64,000 nucleotides of DNA from Ectothiorhodospiraceae bacterium BW-2 (GCA_008375315.1 CP032507.1:868001-932000); one strand, 5' to 3'. Positions 15,274-24,893 are shown, numbered from the stretch's first letter. Notes: generated from the letters alone by a model not told the origin. Translations and numbers: made by a program.

Positions 15274-17478
15274 ATGCGTCAAATCAGAACGCTAGCAGTT
15301 GTTGCCGCCGCTATATTGCTTAGTAGCTGCGGCGGAGAGGGGGTTAAGTCGGTTAAACCGGTCATTCAAAACGCCCCAACATCACTGAGTGATGCCCTGC
15401 TCAACGGCAGCGACGAGGCGACTCTTGCCCGTCTGCTGCCGCAGTTTCGTGCCGATCTCAACCGCCCCGATGCCAGCGGCTTTACCCCGTTGATGCAGCT
15501 TGCCGCTACCGCCTCCCCTGCGCTGCTCAAGCAGGCGCTGCAGTTAGGGGGCGATCCGTCACAGAAGGTAACCGTAAACGACCGCAGCTTCGATACAGTC
15601 GATATGGTGCAGGCGGTATTTGCCCTACAGCGACCAGCCTCAATACAGCAACAGCAGCAGGGGGCGCTCACCCTTAGCGGTACGGCAAACGCCGCCCCCT
15701 CGACCACGCCGCTCAGCCCCGAACAGGCGCAGCAGCTTGTGGTCAAACTAGCACTGCTGCAGAGCTATCAGGCCGAGCAGCAGCTACGCGCTGCCGATCC
15801 ACAGCACACTAAGCTGCAACGCGAGTTTCAGCAGTGGAGCGATACAACCCGCCAGCAACTAGCGGCACTCAGCCAGCCGATTGCTACCATTGCCGAACCG
15901 ACACTGCCGCCGGTTGAGACCTTTGCTAAGAGCCCATTTGAGAGTGTCGCGATGTTTCAGCAGCGCATGGAGCAGGCGCGGCAGCGACGCGAGCAGCAGA
16001 CCGCCAAACTACTCGCCGACTACCGCCAGCGCGTCGAGCAGCGTAACCGTCAGGTCGAGAAAACGAGCCGCGAACTCGCGCAACTGCAGCAGCAGATTAC
16101 CCAACGCAATGACGATTATCAGCAGCGCCTCGCCGCCATTAGCGCCGACATTGAGCAGCGCATCGCCAAACAGCAGCCGCACTTTATCGCCAAGGCGGTC
16201 GCCACCGTCTATGGCGCACCGTGGCTGCAGGCGTTAGAGGTCGATGGCCAACCCAAATATGATGCCGAAAAGGGGCTAATGTTCGCCTCGCTCGGTTTTA
16301 GCCACCTTGAAGAGCGTCAGGAGGTGATCTTTCCGATCGCCGCCGGTAGGGGTGCCGAGCAGTTCTATCGCCAACTCCAAGCCGGCAGCCTGATACCACA
16401 AGTGGCGTTTGAGCGCGATGCGGCACAGCGCCTAACCCTCGCCGCCGTCACCGTTGCCCAAGCGCAGCACACCCTGAGCGCCCGCCTCGGCAGCAGCGAG
16501 CTATTTACCACCGCCAAACCGCTAGAGGTGGTGTTGCAAAACCGCTCCACCCCCGAACAGTTAGCACAGGCAGAGCAGCCGCTAGTGCGCTTCGATGAGC
16601 AGGCGTTAGCGCAGCTACAACTGCAAAACCCCAATATCAAAGATGTACAGTTTGAGGCCTATCTACAGCAGGAGCAGCAGGCCTTTAACGACGATATTCC
16701 ACAGCGGTTAGCGCAGATTAGCGCCGCGCCGATCGATAAGCGGCAGTGGCTATTTGTCATCGGCATTGAGCGGTATCAAAATACCGATAACATCCTCTAC
16801 TCGCGCCGCTCGGCGGAGCTGTTTGCGCAGGTAGCCGCGAAGAGCCTCGGCATCCACCCATCGCGGCAGGTGGTGCTGCTCGATGATCGGGCGAGCAGCG
16901 GTCAGATTCAAGATCAACTCAAGCTGATGTTAAGCAAAGTCGAAGCGGGCGATCGCATCCTCTTCTACTACTCCGGCCACGGCCTGCCGGTCGCTGAGGA
17001 GGGCAATACCCCCTATCTGCTCCCCGCCGATAAGATCCCCGACTTTGTCGCCGATGATCCCTTCTATCGTGCCGATAACCTCTATCAGCGGCTACAAAGC
17101 TCCGCCGCCGCACAGGTGGTGGTCTTTATGGACTCCTGTTTTACCGGCACCACCGATGGTAAAAGCATCTTTGGCGGCACCAGAGCCGCCACCCGTCTGC
17201 AACCGCGCCGCCTCACGCTCGGTGAGGGCGCTAAGATGGCGGTGTTAACCGCCGGCACCGATAAACAGTTCTCCAACGCGCTACCGGAGAGCGGCCACCG
17301 CCTCTTTAGCTACTATCTGATGAAGGAGTTGATGAATCGACCCGCCTCGGTCGGCGATCTGGCGCTTCAGGTCACCGCCGCCGTTGATCGCAAAAGCCGC
17401 GATTTAGGCGGCCTAAACCGACAGACCCCGGTGCTAACCGGTAACCGGCAGCTATCGCTGCAATCATCGAATCGCTAA
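15274..17478 (+). CDS. Lipoprotein with ankyrin-like repeats, coiled coil and C-terminal caspase domain
   Basis: 734 residues from ATG 15274, preferred over 15259 because GAGGAG lies 7 nt upstream. Lipoprotein signal ending LLSSC (lipidated Cys), an ankyrin-like region (DASGFTPLMQLAATASPALLKQAL), a Gln/Arg-rich coiled coil (about residues 185-290), a beta-rich middle, and a caspase-like domain at about 490-720: WLFVIGIERYQNTDNILYS, His in LFYYSGHGLPV, Cys in VVFMDSCFTGTTDG. Membrane-attached, probably periplasmic side. The next gene, 20 bp downstream, is an LPP20-like lipoprotein, repeating the caspase-LPP20 pairing at 3.3-4.7 kb. Divergently transcribed from DGR target 2. Confidence 0.85.
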   Translation: MRQIRTLAVVAAAILLSSCGGEGVKSVKPVIQNAPTSLSDALLNGSDEATLARLLPQFRADLNRPDASGFTPLMQLAATASPALLKQALQLGGDPSQKVTVNDRSFDTVDMVQAVFALQRPASIQQQQQGALTLSGTANAAPSTTPLSPEQAQQLVVKLALLQSYQAEQQLRAADPQHTKLQREFQQWSDTTRQQLAALSQPIATIAEPTLPPVETFAKSPFESVAMFQQRMEQARQRREQQTAKLLADYRQRVEQRNRQVEKTSRELAQLQQQITQRNDDYQQRLAAISADIEQRIAKQQPHFIAKAVATVYGAPWLQALEVDGQPKYDAEKGLMFASLGFSHLEERQEVIFPIAAGRGAEQFYRQLQAGSLIPQVAFERDAAQRLTLAAVTVAQAQHTLSARLGSSELFTTAKPLEVVLQNRSTPEQLAQAEQPLVRFDEQALAQLQLQNPNIKDVQFEAYLQQEQQAFNDDIPQRLAQISAAPIDKRQWLFVIGIERYQNTDNILYSRRSAELFAQVAAKSLGIHPSRQVVLLDDRASSGQIQDQLKLMLSKVEAGDRILFYYSGHGLPVAEEGNTPYLLPADKIPDFVADDPFYRADNLYQRLQSSAAAQVVVFMDSCFTGTTDGKSIFGGTRAATRLQPRRLTLGEGAKMAVLTAGTDKQFSNALPESGHRLFSYYLMKELMNRPASVGDLALQVTAAVDRKSRDLGGLNRQTPVLTGNRQLSLQSSNR

Positions 17479-17498
17479 TCGCTAAACAGGCCACCCCC

Positions 17499-18617
17499 AT
17501 GAAACGACGCTATAGCCGAGTGACCGCGCACGCGCTTTTTCACGCAGCGCTGATCACACTGCTACTAGGCGGCTGTCAAACAGTCTCTGAGCGCCCTGTC
17601 ACAGCGGCCACATCGACCAGCCCCCTCACACCACCGCCCTCAGCCCCCCGCCTCCCCGCTCCGCTCTGGTATAGCGGCCAGCAGCTTGTGCAGGTGGGGG
17701 CGTGGATCGGTTATGGCGAGGGCGACACATTGGCCGAGGCGAAACAGGCGGCGCGAGCCGATCTTAGCCGCACCATTCAGAGTCAAGTGACCAGCCAGAT
17801 CACCATCGAGCGCCAGCAGCACCAAGGCGAAGTGGTTGTTACTGCCCGCTCAGCGGTTGAAGAGCTCAGTCGCGCCCAATTTAGCGAACTACAGACGCTG
17901 CGCAGCGAGGCGATTAACCAGCGCTTCTATGTCGCTCTTGCCTACGACAATCGCCCGCTATGGCAGCGATTAGAGCCGCTGCTAACCGCCGCCGCCGCCC
18001 CACCCGAGCACAGCGTTCAAGAGCTATTCAGCGCCTCCCCGCTACAACAGCAACTACAGCGCCACTATGGTTATGGTTCATATCGCCCAAACGCCCCCCT
18101 CACACTGAGCCACGACGGCAACGGCTACCGCCTCCACGCAGCCGATCAGCATGTCGGGGTGCGGCAGCGGGAGGTCGCCCTGCTGCTGCCGCCAACACAG
18201 CTCTCGCCGCAGCTAGGGTTACGCTTAGAGCCGCAGTTAACCAACTACCCGCCAGAGCAGCTATTTCAGGTAGTGCTTCAGCCGGCTATTAGCGGCTATC
18301 TGAGCCTGATCCAGATCTTCGGCAGCGGTGCGACGGTGCTTAATCTCGCCAATCAGCCGGTGACCACCGCCGCCCTCTCGCTGCGCTACCCCGATCCAAA
18401 ACGGTATGAGGGGTTGATAACCGAACTCCCCGCAGGTCAGAGCGAAACCCGCGTCGTTCACCTAGCGCTGATCTGCCACCAACCGCGTGATTTGAGCCGT
18501 TTTAGTGCGCTCTCTAGTGAGGTCGGGCAGCAGCCGCAGAGCTTTCTGCTCGGCGAACTACCGGCGCTGCTACAGGGGTGCCACTGGAGCGCCCTATCGC
18601 AGCGGATCGGCCGTTAA
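17499..18617 (+). CDS. LPP20/DUF4384-like lipoprotein
   Basis: 372 residues. Lipobox LLGGCQTV, Pro-rich linker, an LPP20-like domain (VGAWIGYGEGDTLAEAKQAARADLSR, then VVVTARSAVEELSRAQ and FYVALAYDNRPLWQRL), and a C-terminal DUF4384-like part (YPPEQLFQVVLQPAISGYLSLIQIFGSG). Second gene of the operon with the caspase lipoprotein. The combination suggests a membrane complex around the caspase. The precise function is unknown. Confidence 0.75.
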   Translation: MKRRYSRVTAHALFHAALITLLLGGCQTVSERPVTAATSTSPLTPPPSAPRLPAPLWYSGQQLVQVGAWIGYGEGDTLAEAKQAARADLSRTIQSQVTSQITIERQQHQGEVVVTARSAVEELSRAQFSELQTLRSEAINQRFYVALAYDNRPLWQRLEPLLTAAAAPPEHSVQELFSASPLQQQLQRHYGYGSYRPNAPLTLSHDGNGYRLHAADQHVGVRQREVALLLPPTQLSPQLGLRLEPQLTNYPPEQLFQVVLQPAISGYLSLIQIFGSGATVLNLANQPVTTAALSLRYPDPKRYEGLITELPAGQSETRVVHLALICHQPRDLSRFSALSSEVGQQPQSFLLGELPALLQGCHWSALSQRIGR

Positions 18618-18631
18618 CCCTAAATGAGTCG

Positions 18632-18739
18632 ATGGGGTTAATCGATTTTAAGCGCCTGCCGACGGCGCTACAGTTAGCCCTGGTGCAGCAGACCCCAGAT
18701 GTTCGTCTGGATATTCACGCACCGGCAGATGTGGCGTAG
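18632..18739 (+). pseudogene. Short fragment (35 codons) of unknown gene
   Basis: Open frame MGLIDFKRLPTALQLALVQQ followed by TPDVRLDIHAPADVA and a stop. Located 14 bp after the LPP20-like lipoprotein. No family recognised. It resembles the edge of a longer protein, so I treat it as a remnant. Confidence 0.25.
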
Positions 18740-18764
18740 CCATTTCCCTATTGAGATAACTGAC

Positions 18765-19277
18765 CTATTTGTTCATTACCGCCTTTAGCTGCGGGTTATT
18801 TTCAATATCCTGCTTTGATGAGGGGTCGATGTCGATGGCTTTCGATAGGTATTTTTTAACCAAATGGATGCGCTTTTCTGCCAGATGGAGGCTGGCCAGA
18901 TCGAAATAGCCCTCTTTGTCTTGTGGTTGATGGGTGATTGCCTCATGGAACGCATCTTCCGCTGCGGCCATGTCGCCCTTTTCGAGATAGGCATAACCCA
19001 ATGCGTTATAGCCATTAAATGAGGCCGGGGCGATTTCGACTGCGCTTAATAGCAAAGCTATTTTGGCATCGATGTCGGTTAACTGATAGCTGGCTATGAT
19101 GCGCTGCTGTGCCTTTTGCGACAGATGGTTGTCGCGTCTGATTTGTGCTTTTATCTGCTCAAATTCGGCACGGGTTGAGCGAAGCGACCACCACTCCCAG
19201 ACCGCCAGCGCAGCAAAGCCGACGCCGATAAACGCGATAAGGATATTCAAAACGGTCAGGTAGTCGCTGTTGCTCAT
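18765..19277 (-). CDS. Membrane-anchored TPR protein
   Basis: 170 residues. One N-terminal membrane helix (LIAFIGVGFAALAVWEWW), a short coiled segment, then about three tetratricopeptide repeats: APASFNGYNALGYAYLEKGD, AEDAFHEAITHQPQDKEGYF, VKKYLSKAIDIDPSSKQ. A scaffold or adaptor at the inner membrane, with no catalytic motif. Its start overlaps the stop of the 41-residue gene upstream (ATGA), so the three small genes 19592-18765 are co-translated. Confidence 0.8.
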   Translation of the reverse strand: MSNSDYLTVLNILIAFIGVGFAALAVWEWWSLRSTRAEFEQIKAQIRRDNHLSQKAQQRIIASYQLTDIDAKIALLLSAVEIAPASFNGYNALGYAYLEKGDMAAAEDAFHEAITHQPQDKEGYFDLASLHLAEKRIHLVKKYLSKAIDIDPSSKQDIENNPQLKAVMNK

Positions 19278-19399
19278 GTTTCAATCCGCGCCCCCCCGTT
19301 TTTCCCCTCAACCGCCGCATCAATTGAGTTCTCTTCATTCGGGTAAAAATTTTCGATAGTGTGACAATAACCGGTCACTTTCTGCTCTAATGTTGTCAT
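19274..19399 (-). CDS. Small protein of 41 residues
   Basis: ATG 19399 to TGA 19274: MTTLEQKVTGYCHTIENFYP, then NEENSIDAAVEGKNGGARIET. It begins 1 bp after the stop of the 73-residue gene and ends in an ATGA overlap with the TPR gene. The packing on both sides supports a real small gene. No family recognised. Confidence 0.5.
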   Translation of the reverse strand: MTTLEQKVTGYCHTIENFYPNEENSIDAAVEGKNGGARIET

Positions 19400-19400
19400 C

Positions 19401-19622
19401 TCATTCCACCTCACTTACCGTCCACTTTAACCGCAAATATCGCTTTGTAACATACTCAATTCCATCCTCTTTCTGGTAAAAAGTCACCAACTTTCCACTG
19501 TAAGTATAGACCAATACCCACCCTCCTGCATCGAGCGCGATCATGGGCTCATGCCCGCCCTTAGCCACCCGATAGAGTTTAACGCTCTCCATCGCAACCC
19601 AGTGCTCACCGTTTATACACAA
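19401..19622 (-). CDS. Small hypothetical protein (73 residues)
   Basis: From codon 19622, or 63 residues from ATG 19592 (MESVKLYRVAKGGHEPMIAL). Alternating beta pattern with WVLVYTYSGKLVTFYQKEDG, probably a small beta-barrel or sheet protein. First of three tightly packed minus-strand genes ending with the TPR protein. No family recognised. Confidence 0.5.
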   Translation of the reverse strand: MCINGEHWVAMESVKLYRVAKGGHEPMIALDAGGWVLVYTYSGKLVTFYQKEDGIEYVTKRYLRLKWTVSEVE

Positions 19623-19672
19623 CTCATCCAGAGACTATACTTTAGGATAACGAACAACTTTGGAGAATAGCG

Positions 19673-19740
19673 ATGAACAGTTGGGCGTATGACGAAGTCG
19701 CAACAGCAGACTTAGGTGAGCGCTCCGGCGTGGGAATCCA
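19673..19740 (+). pseudogene. N-terminal remnant of IS4/Tn5-type transposase
   Basis: ATG 19673 reads MNSWAYDEVATADLGERSGV, resembling the N-terminal DNA-binding start of Tn5/IS50-like transposases (WA..E...ADLGD.R). The frame then passes into a dispersed repeat (CAACCCGACCTACGCCG) and stops. Only the first twenty or so codons remain. Confidence 0.5.
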
Positions 19741-19768
19741 TATCAACCCGACCTACGCCGCCAACCGC

Positions 19769-20349
19769 CTACAGAGTCAGGCGATAGACCACAAACATTG
19801 CCGCCATCATCAGCCCTAGCGACCAAAACATAAAGCGATCAATGCGTCGTGTCAGCTCTAAAAAGCGCTTATCAACCGTATCAAAGCGTTTATCCATACT
19901 CTTTTGCACCTCTTCAAAGCGTTTATCCATCTCGGTAAAACGGCGGTTACTCTCCTCTGCCATCAGCTCCAGTCGCTTATCGACCTGCTCAAAGCGCTTC
20001 TCCATCTCGGTAAAACGGCGATTACTCTCCTCTGCCATCAGCTCCAGTCGCTTATCGACCTGTTCAAAGCGCTTCTCCACCTCAGCAGAGCGGCGATGAC
20101 TCTCTTCGACCATCTGCCCAAAGCGCTTATCCATCTGCTTTTGGTTTTCGTCAAAACGCCGCTCCATCATCGCAAAGCCGTGTTGCATCAGCTCGCGTTG
20201 ATGGCGTAGCTCCTCCTCAACGCGCACCACCCGCTCGCGAATCTCTAACTCATAGCGAACATTGCTCAACACCGGCTCACCAAGCCGCTGTTGCAGCGCC
20301 TGTTCAATCAGTTGACTAATCTGGCTAAATCACCAGCCTCCAGTGCCAT
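19769..20349 (-). pseudogene. Coiled-coil membrane protein with internal tandem repeats, 5' frameshift
   Basis: The main open frame (GTG 20272 to 19769, 167 residues) is a long coiled coil with repeats of the form EESNRRFTEMEKRFEQVDKR and a C-terminal membrane helix (FMFWSLGLMMAAMFVVY). The natural start appears to be ATG 20349 (MALEAGD, then FSQISQLIEQALQQRLGEPV), but one T is missing in GGTGATTTAGCC, so this start and the body are in different frames. A one-base deletion, a sequencing error, or use of the downstream GTG are all possible. The coding repeat is visible as a 75-bp tandem DNA repeat near 19925-20075. Confidence 0.65.
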
Positions 20350-20449
20350 AGCGTCTCACTCCTCTGGTTAACCATGTTCCACCTGTTTTTGTCGGGTTTC
20401 GTTGCGCTAATCCGACCTACACAACGCTGGTGCGTATTCGGCTATCGTA

Positions 20450-21110
20450 TTCGATTAGAGGCGTGATGTCATGCGCCGTGCGCAACATCATACGGGTTTG
20501 ACCATTTTGACCCGATCCACTCCGACACATTACCCAGCATATCGTAAAGGCCAGTCAGTGCGGCATCAATACACTGCTCCGGTTCGCGCTCTTGTGCTTC
20601 ACATTTTAGGCCAAGCCTTGCCCATTATCGCGCGCAAGTCTTTGCGTCGCTGTTCTAATTGGCGCTGTAGAAGCGTGATTTCAGACTACAGTAGAGCCAG
20701 TTGGTTCTGATGGTTAATGGAGGTCTGCTGACGACGACGCTCTTCGCTAGCGTTACTCTGGGTGATAGCCCTCAAATCCGGTACGAGACTCTTTTGCAGT
20801 GAAGTTAGCGTCTGCTCATCTATACCGCGTTGTTTCAGGCGTTTGGCCCCAATCGGGGCGGCTTAAATCGACCACCAACTCCTGCTGTGTTGCGACCGGC
20901 GCAGAGGAGGTTTGTGTTGGACTCTGCTGCAAAGGCCGAACGGTGACCGCCATAGCGTACAGAAAACGCCCTTGGTCAAATTCACTCTTCTCCAGGCTAC
21001 AGCTCTTGCAGAAGCGAGGCAGTATGGCATGGAAGGGTTACTGCCCTACGCGCCGAGTGTCGGTTAACGAAGTAGCCCAGCGTAATATGGGGTTCAAACG
21101 CTAGCCAACC
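20450..21110 (-). pseudogene. Decayed gene(s): lectin-domain remnant with coiled-coil and FEPHITLGYF segment
   Basis: Read on the minus strand from 21110: FEPHITLGYFVNRHSARRAV, a stop, EKSEFDQGRFLYAMAVTVRP, VVDLSRPDWGQTPET, a frameshift, a coiled-coil stretch (ERRRQQTSINHQNQLALL, stop, SEITLLQRQLEQRRKDLR), and finally GLYDMLGNVSEWIGS, a piece of a sulfatase-modifying-factor domain without variable tail. Several stops and frameshifts show decay. The first 110 bp (21000-21110) recur at 26545-26655. Confidence 0.6.
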
Positions 21111-21154
21111 ACTAAGGCCGATTAGGTTAAGTATCGACAGCCGGCGTAGCGGCA

Positions 21155-22756
21155 TTAACACCCCCACACATGGGGCTGGCTCTCCCGTGCGGGGCAGTAC
21201 CAGAGCTTCTCCTCCCAGCTCACTTTCGGGTCGCGGTTGAAGATAAGCAGATGCGACTCCTCGGCACCACAGCCGTCGGCATAGTCGAGGGTCTGGGTGA
21301 TACCTTTGGCAATGAGCTCTTCTAAATCGCCCCGTTGCAGTTTTAGCTCGACCACTATCCGCTGCACCGGCCCAAAGAAGCCCTGCGCCTCATCCAGCGA
21401 CCACTCGATAGTGAGGTCGGTGCGCTTACGGCCTAAGGCATATTCGCGCTGAATCCGCCCGCCGCCGTTAATAATCCGCTGCAAAAAGGCCTGCATTAGC
21501 AGTTGCGGCCCCGCCTCTTTGTAGTCAAAGCGCTCTATCCAGCTTTCGGCGTTCTCGCGGAAGAAGTGTTGGAAGGCTTTGAGGAGTTTGACCATGTCGA
21601 GCCGCCGCTCGGCGGTGAGGTACCACTGCTGCTGTTGGTGGGTGATGTTCTGCTGCATCACAATCGACAGCTCGCGTGGAATCACCTCTTGGTAGATGCG
21701 GTTGCTGATATGGACCATCGGGTGGCGCCGAATCAGCCCTAAATCTTCGCAATATTGCAGGTCATCGGCGGCTTGCTGGATGCTATCCCCTTCGCCCGCC
21801 ACAATCGGTGCTATCACCCCATGCACGCGCGGTTCACACAGTTTGTCTGACAACTGGTCGAGGTGGGTGGCGCGGGATTGAATCAGCCGCTCACGGGCGG
21901 CCTGATAGTGTTGCAAGGTAATGGTTTGGCTGCGGTCGCGGAGTGCGCTCTCCTTCCAAGTCAGTTCGTGGCCGAGCGCATTGACAAGCCACGGCTGTCC
22001 GGCGGTATCGAGCCACAACTCGGCAAAAATGCCCTCTTCAAAGGGCTGGCCGGTCGCCTCAGTGTGCTGCTGATAGAGCTGACGGCATTCGACTTCGTTA
22101 AAGTTGCCCATCGTTAGGGATTCGGCTTTGATATTAAAGACGCTGCCGCCGGTGATGATGTCGCCACTGCTCTGGTGGATGCGGTAATCTTTTAAGTCGC
22201 GCACGCCGCAGAGCAACACCGAGTGGGGAAAGGCGTGCGGGCGTTGGGTATAACCGGTGCGCAGTTGGCGCAGCAGGGAGACTAGCGTATCGCCAATGAG
22301 GGCATCGACCTCATCGAGCAGTAGCACTATCGGTTTATCACTATGCCGGCTCCAGTGGTTCAGGAGTGCCTGCAGTTGTCCATGCGGCGAGTGAGTGCGA
22401 TTTTCCGCTTTGTGCCATGCCGCTAGCCAGTCGTGGTGCAGAGTGTCACTCGCTTGCTGAATCATCAGCTCACAGAGCGTTGCCATGCCCACATCCACCT
22501 CGTTGCGTGCCGTCTGCACCGCTTCGATGTTGACATAGAGCGAGGTGTATTTCCCTTCCGCATTGAGCGCCTCGACCATCGCCAGCAGGGTGGTGGTCTT
22601 GCCGGTTTGGCGGGGCGCATGGAGCAGAAAGTAGCGTTTGTGGTCAATCAGCGTCTGCAACTCGCCCCAATCAATGCGCTGCATCGGGTCAAGCGTGTAG
22701 TGGTCGGCCAAAATCTGCGGCCCGGCGGTGTTAAAAAATTTTTCAGTTAAGCTCAT
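21155..22756 (-). CDS. AAA-type ATPase with C-terminal PD-(D/E)XK nuclease, copy 1
   Basis: 533 residues. Walker A HAPRQTGKTT (about residue 50), Walker B VLLLDEVDALIGD, a sensor-like stretch SVLLCGVRDLKDYR, a winged-helix-like middle, and a C-terminal nuclease-like domain (GRKRTDLTIEWSLDEAQGFF, VVELKLQRGDLEELI). Role unknown; the architecture resembles multicopy mobile NTPase-nuclease genes. Its last 150 codons or so are almost identical to those of 26693-28297, while its N-terminal half is only similar. Confidence 0.83.
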   Translation of the reverse strand: MSLTEKFFNTAGPQILADHYTLDPMQRIDWGELQTLIDHKRYFLLHAPRQTGKTTTLLAMVEALNAEGKYTSLYVNIEAVQTARNEVDVGMATLCELMIQQASDTLHHDWLAAWHKAENRTHSPHGQLQALLNHWSRHSDKPIVLLLDEVDALIGDTLVSLLRQLRTGYTQRPHAFPHSVLLCGVRDLKDYRIHQSSGDIITGGSVFNIKAESLTMGNFNEVECRQLYQQHTEATGQPFEEGIFAELWLDTAGQPWLVNALGHELTWKESALRDRSQTITLQHYQAARERLIQSRATHLDQLSDKLCEPRVHGVIAPIVAGEGDSIQQAADDLQYCEDLGLIRRHPMVHISNRIYQEVIPRELSIVMQQNITHQQQQWYLTAERRLDMVKLLKAFQHFFRENAESWIERFDYKEAGPQLLMQAFLQRIINGGGRIQREYALGRKRTDLTIEWSLDEAQGFFGPVQRIVVELKLQRGDLEELIAKGITQTLDYADGCGAEESHLLIFNRDPKVSWEEKLWYCPARESQPHVWGC

Positions 22757-22786
22757 AGAAATTCTCTGTCGGGTTAAGCGGGGAAA

Positions 22787-23011
22787 TCATGAAATCCCCC
22801 TCAATCCCCCTTTTCCAAAGGGGGAAGATGGAATCACCTTTAACGCCGAACTCACTGCCTTCACCCCCTCAAGCTGTTTCTCTATCCGAAACACGCAGCC
22901 CGATGCCCCACTGCCCAGATACTCTTTCAGATACCAGCCACCCAGTATTCCCTCGCGGCGTTGTTGCAAACGATGCCAGACTATCTGACTGCACTCATTT
23001 TTGCTCGGCAT
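22787..23011 (-). pseudogene. N-terminal fragment of a Hanks-type Ser/Thr protein kinase
   Basis: The frame includes GGWYLKEYLGSGASGCVFRI, with the glycine-rich ATP loop GSGASG, and ends ALKVI where the invariant Lys of strand 3 would lie. It then runs into a short dispersed palindromic repeat (CCCCCTTTTCCAAAGGGGG) and stops. The catalytic core is missing. Kinase-membrane helix-FGE fusions are known in multicellular-type bacteria, and the FGE gene at 24990 has lost its N-terminus, so this may be part of the same ancestor (speculative). Confidence 0.65.
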
Positions 23012-23084
23012 GGATTAGGCTCATTTTAGGGTCAGTAGTTTGTGGTTAATTCTGGGAAATATAGCAGAATGGTCTCCGGTCGTC

Positions 23085-24689
23085 TCAACACCCCCACAGA
23101 TGGGGCAATCCCTCCGCCGCCTGACGATACCAGAGTTTCTTCTCCCAGCTCGTATTGGGGTCACGGTTAAAGATGACCAGATGCGACTCCTCGGCGCCAC
23201 AGCCGTCAGCATAGTCGAGGGTCTGGGTGATACCGTTGGTAATGAGCTCTTCTAACTCGCCCCGTTGCAGTTTTAGCTCGACCACTATTCGCTGCACCGG
23301 CCCAAAGAAGCCCTGTGCCTCATCCAGCGGCCACTCGATAGTGAGGTCGGTGCGCTTACGGCCTAAGGCATATTCGCGCTGAATCCGCCCGCCGCCGTTA
23401 ATAATTCGCTGCAAAAAGGCCTGCATCAGCAGTTGCGGCCCCGCCTCTTTGTAGTCAAAGCGCTCAATCCAGCCCTCGGCGTTCTCACGGAAGAAGTGTT
23501 GGAAGGCTTTGAGGAGTTTGACCATATTCAGTCGCCGGTCGGGGTGGAGGTACCACACCTGCTCCTGATTGGCGATGGTGGTCTGGGTGATCCAGGTCAG
23601 CTCACGCGGAATCACTTCGCGATAGATGCGATTGCTAATGCGCAGCGAGGGGCGCGACACCACTAAACCCAAATCTTCGCAATATTGGCGGTCATCCAGT
23701 GGAACCGGCTGCTCTAACTCATCCACCCCTGCCAGTAAGGGGGCAATCACTCGCCGCACCCGCTCCTCTTGCAGCTTGTGGGCTAACTGGTCGAGGTGGG
23801 TGGCGCGAGATTGAATCAGCCGTTCACGGGCGGCCTGATAGTGCGCCAGCGTAATCGGCTGCGTGCGGTCGCGCAGGCATTTCTCCTCCCAAGTCAGTTC
23901 ATGACCCAGCGCATTCACCAGCCACGGCTGCCCCGCCGTATCAAGCCACAGTTCGGGGTAGATGGCTTCATCAAAGGGCTGATCGGTGGCATCAGTATGC
24001 TGCTGATAGAGTTGGCGGCACTCGGCTTCGGTAAAGTTGCCCATCGTCAGCGATTTGGCTTTGATATTAAAGGCGCTGCCGCCGGTGATGATGTCGCCGC
24101 TACTCTGGTGGATGCGGTAATCTTTGAGGTCGCGCACGCCGCAGAGCAGCAGCGAGTGGGGAAAGGCGTGCGGGCGCTGAGTATAACCGGTGCGCAGTTG
24201 CCGCAGCAGGGAGACCAGCGTATCGCCAATGAGGGCATCGACCTCATCGAGTAGCAGCACAATCGGCTTCGGGTGGTGCAGACTCCACTGCTCCAGTAGA
24301 TTCAGAATCAGCCCATGGTTCTCCTCGTGATGGGTTTGCGCCTCCAGCCAGTGCAGCAGTGAATCGTCGCGCAGTGTGAGGCGTACCGTTCGGGCAATGG
24401 CATGAGCGATGGTGTAATGGCCAATCGCCACCTGGTTTCGTGCCGTCTGCGCCGCTTCGATGTTGACATAGAGCGCGGTATAACGCCCCTCGGCGTTCAA
24501 CTGTTCGACGATGGCCAGCAGGGTGGTGGTCTTCCCCGTCTGGCGCGGGGCGTGGAGCAGAAAGTAGCGTTGGCTGTCGATGAGATAGCACAACTCCGGC
24601 CAATTGATCCGAGCTAACGGCGACAGGGTGTAGTTCATCTCCGCCTTCTGTGGCCCTGCGGTGTTAAAAAACTTCTCCATTCCTCTCAT
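23085..24689 (-). CDS. AAA-type ATPase with C-terminal PD-(D/E)XK nuclease, copy 2
   Basis: 534 residues from ATG 24689 (or 24680, MEKFFNTAGPQ), matching the start of the other copies. The frame upstream to 24791 is unlikely to be coding. Walker A HAPRQTGKTT, Walker B LLLDEVDALIGD, nuclease motif RTDLTIEWPLDE and VVELKLQRGELEELI. Compared with copy 3 (26693-28297) it is nearly identical except for a diverged block between TARNQVAIG and EQWSLHHPKP and scattered changes near the C-terminus. Confidence 0.83.
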   Translation of the reverse strand: MRGMEKFFNTAGPQKAEMNYTLSPLARINWPELCYLIDSQRYFLLHAPRQTGKTTTLLAIVEQLNAEGRYTALYVNIEAAQTARNQVAIGHYTIAHAIARTVRLTLRDDSLLHWLEAQTHHEENHGLILNLLEQWSLHHPKPIVLLLDEVDALIGDTLVSLLRQLRTGYTQRPHAFPHSLLLCGVRDLKDYRIHQSSGDIITGGSAFNIKAKSLTMGNFTEAECRQLYQQHTDATDQPFDEAIYPELWLDTAGQPWLVNALGHELTWEEKCLRDRTQPITLAHYQAARERLIQSRATHLDQLAHKLQEERVRRVIAPLLAGVDELEQPVPLDDRQYCEDLGLVVSRPSLRISNRIYREVIPRELTWITQTTIANQEQVWYLHPDRRLNMVKLLKAFQHFFRENAEGWIERFDYKEAGPQLLMQAFLQRIINGGGRIQREYALGRKRTDLTIEWPLDEAQGFFGPVQRIVVELKLQRGELEELITNGITQTLDYADGCGAEESHLVIFNRDPNTSWEKKLWYRQAAEGLPHLWGC

Positions 24690-24893
24690 CCTCTCGGTTT
24701 TGCGCCTAAAATCGGCGGTTCGGAACCCATTATGCGTTCGCTTAGGAGCCCCCGTTAGGCGATGAGGTCGGGCGGTGGTGCTTTGCCTCAATCAAAACAG
24801 CCCTCTCCCCCATCCCCTCTCCCGCAAACGGGCGAGGGGCGATGGAAGCCTCTGCGTCACATCCGTTCAGTTCTCCAAAAAAGCTCAAAAAAT

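Noticed and set aside
19920-20100. Regular direct repeats suggestive of an array
   Set aside because: They are in-frame tandem repeats of a coiled-coil protein (EESNRRFTEMEKRFEQVDKR type), with no unique spacers, so not a CRISPR array.
24680-24791. Longer N-terminus for NTPase-nuclease copy 2
   Set aside because: The two paralogues start at MRGMEKFF and MSLTEKFF. The extra residues are Arg-rich and lie in flanking DNA with no ribosome site.
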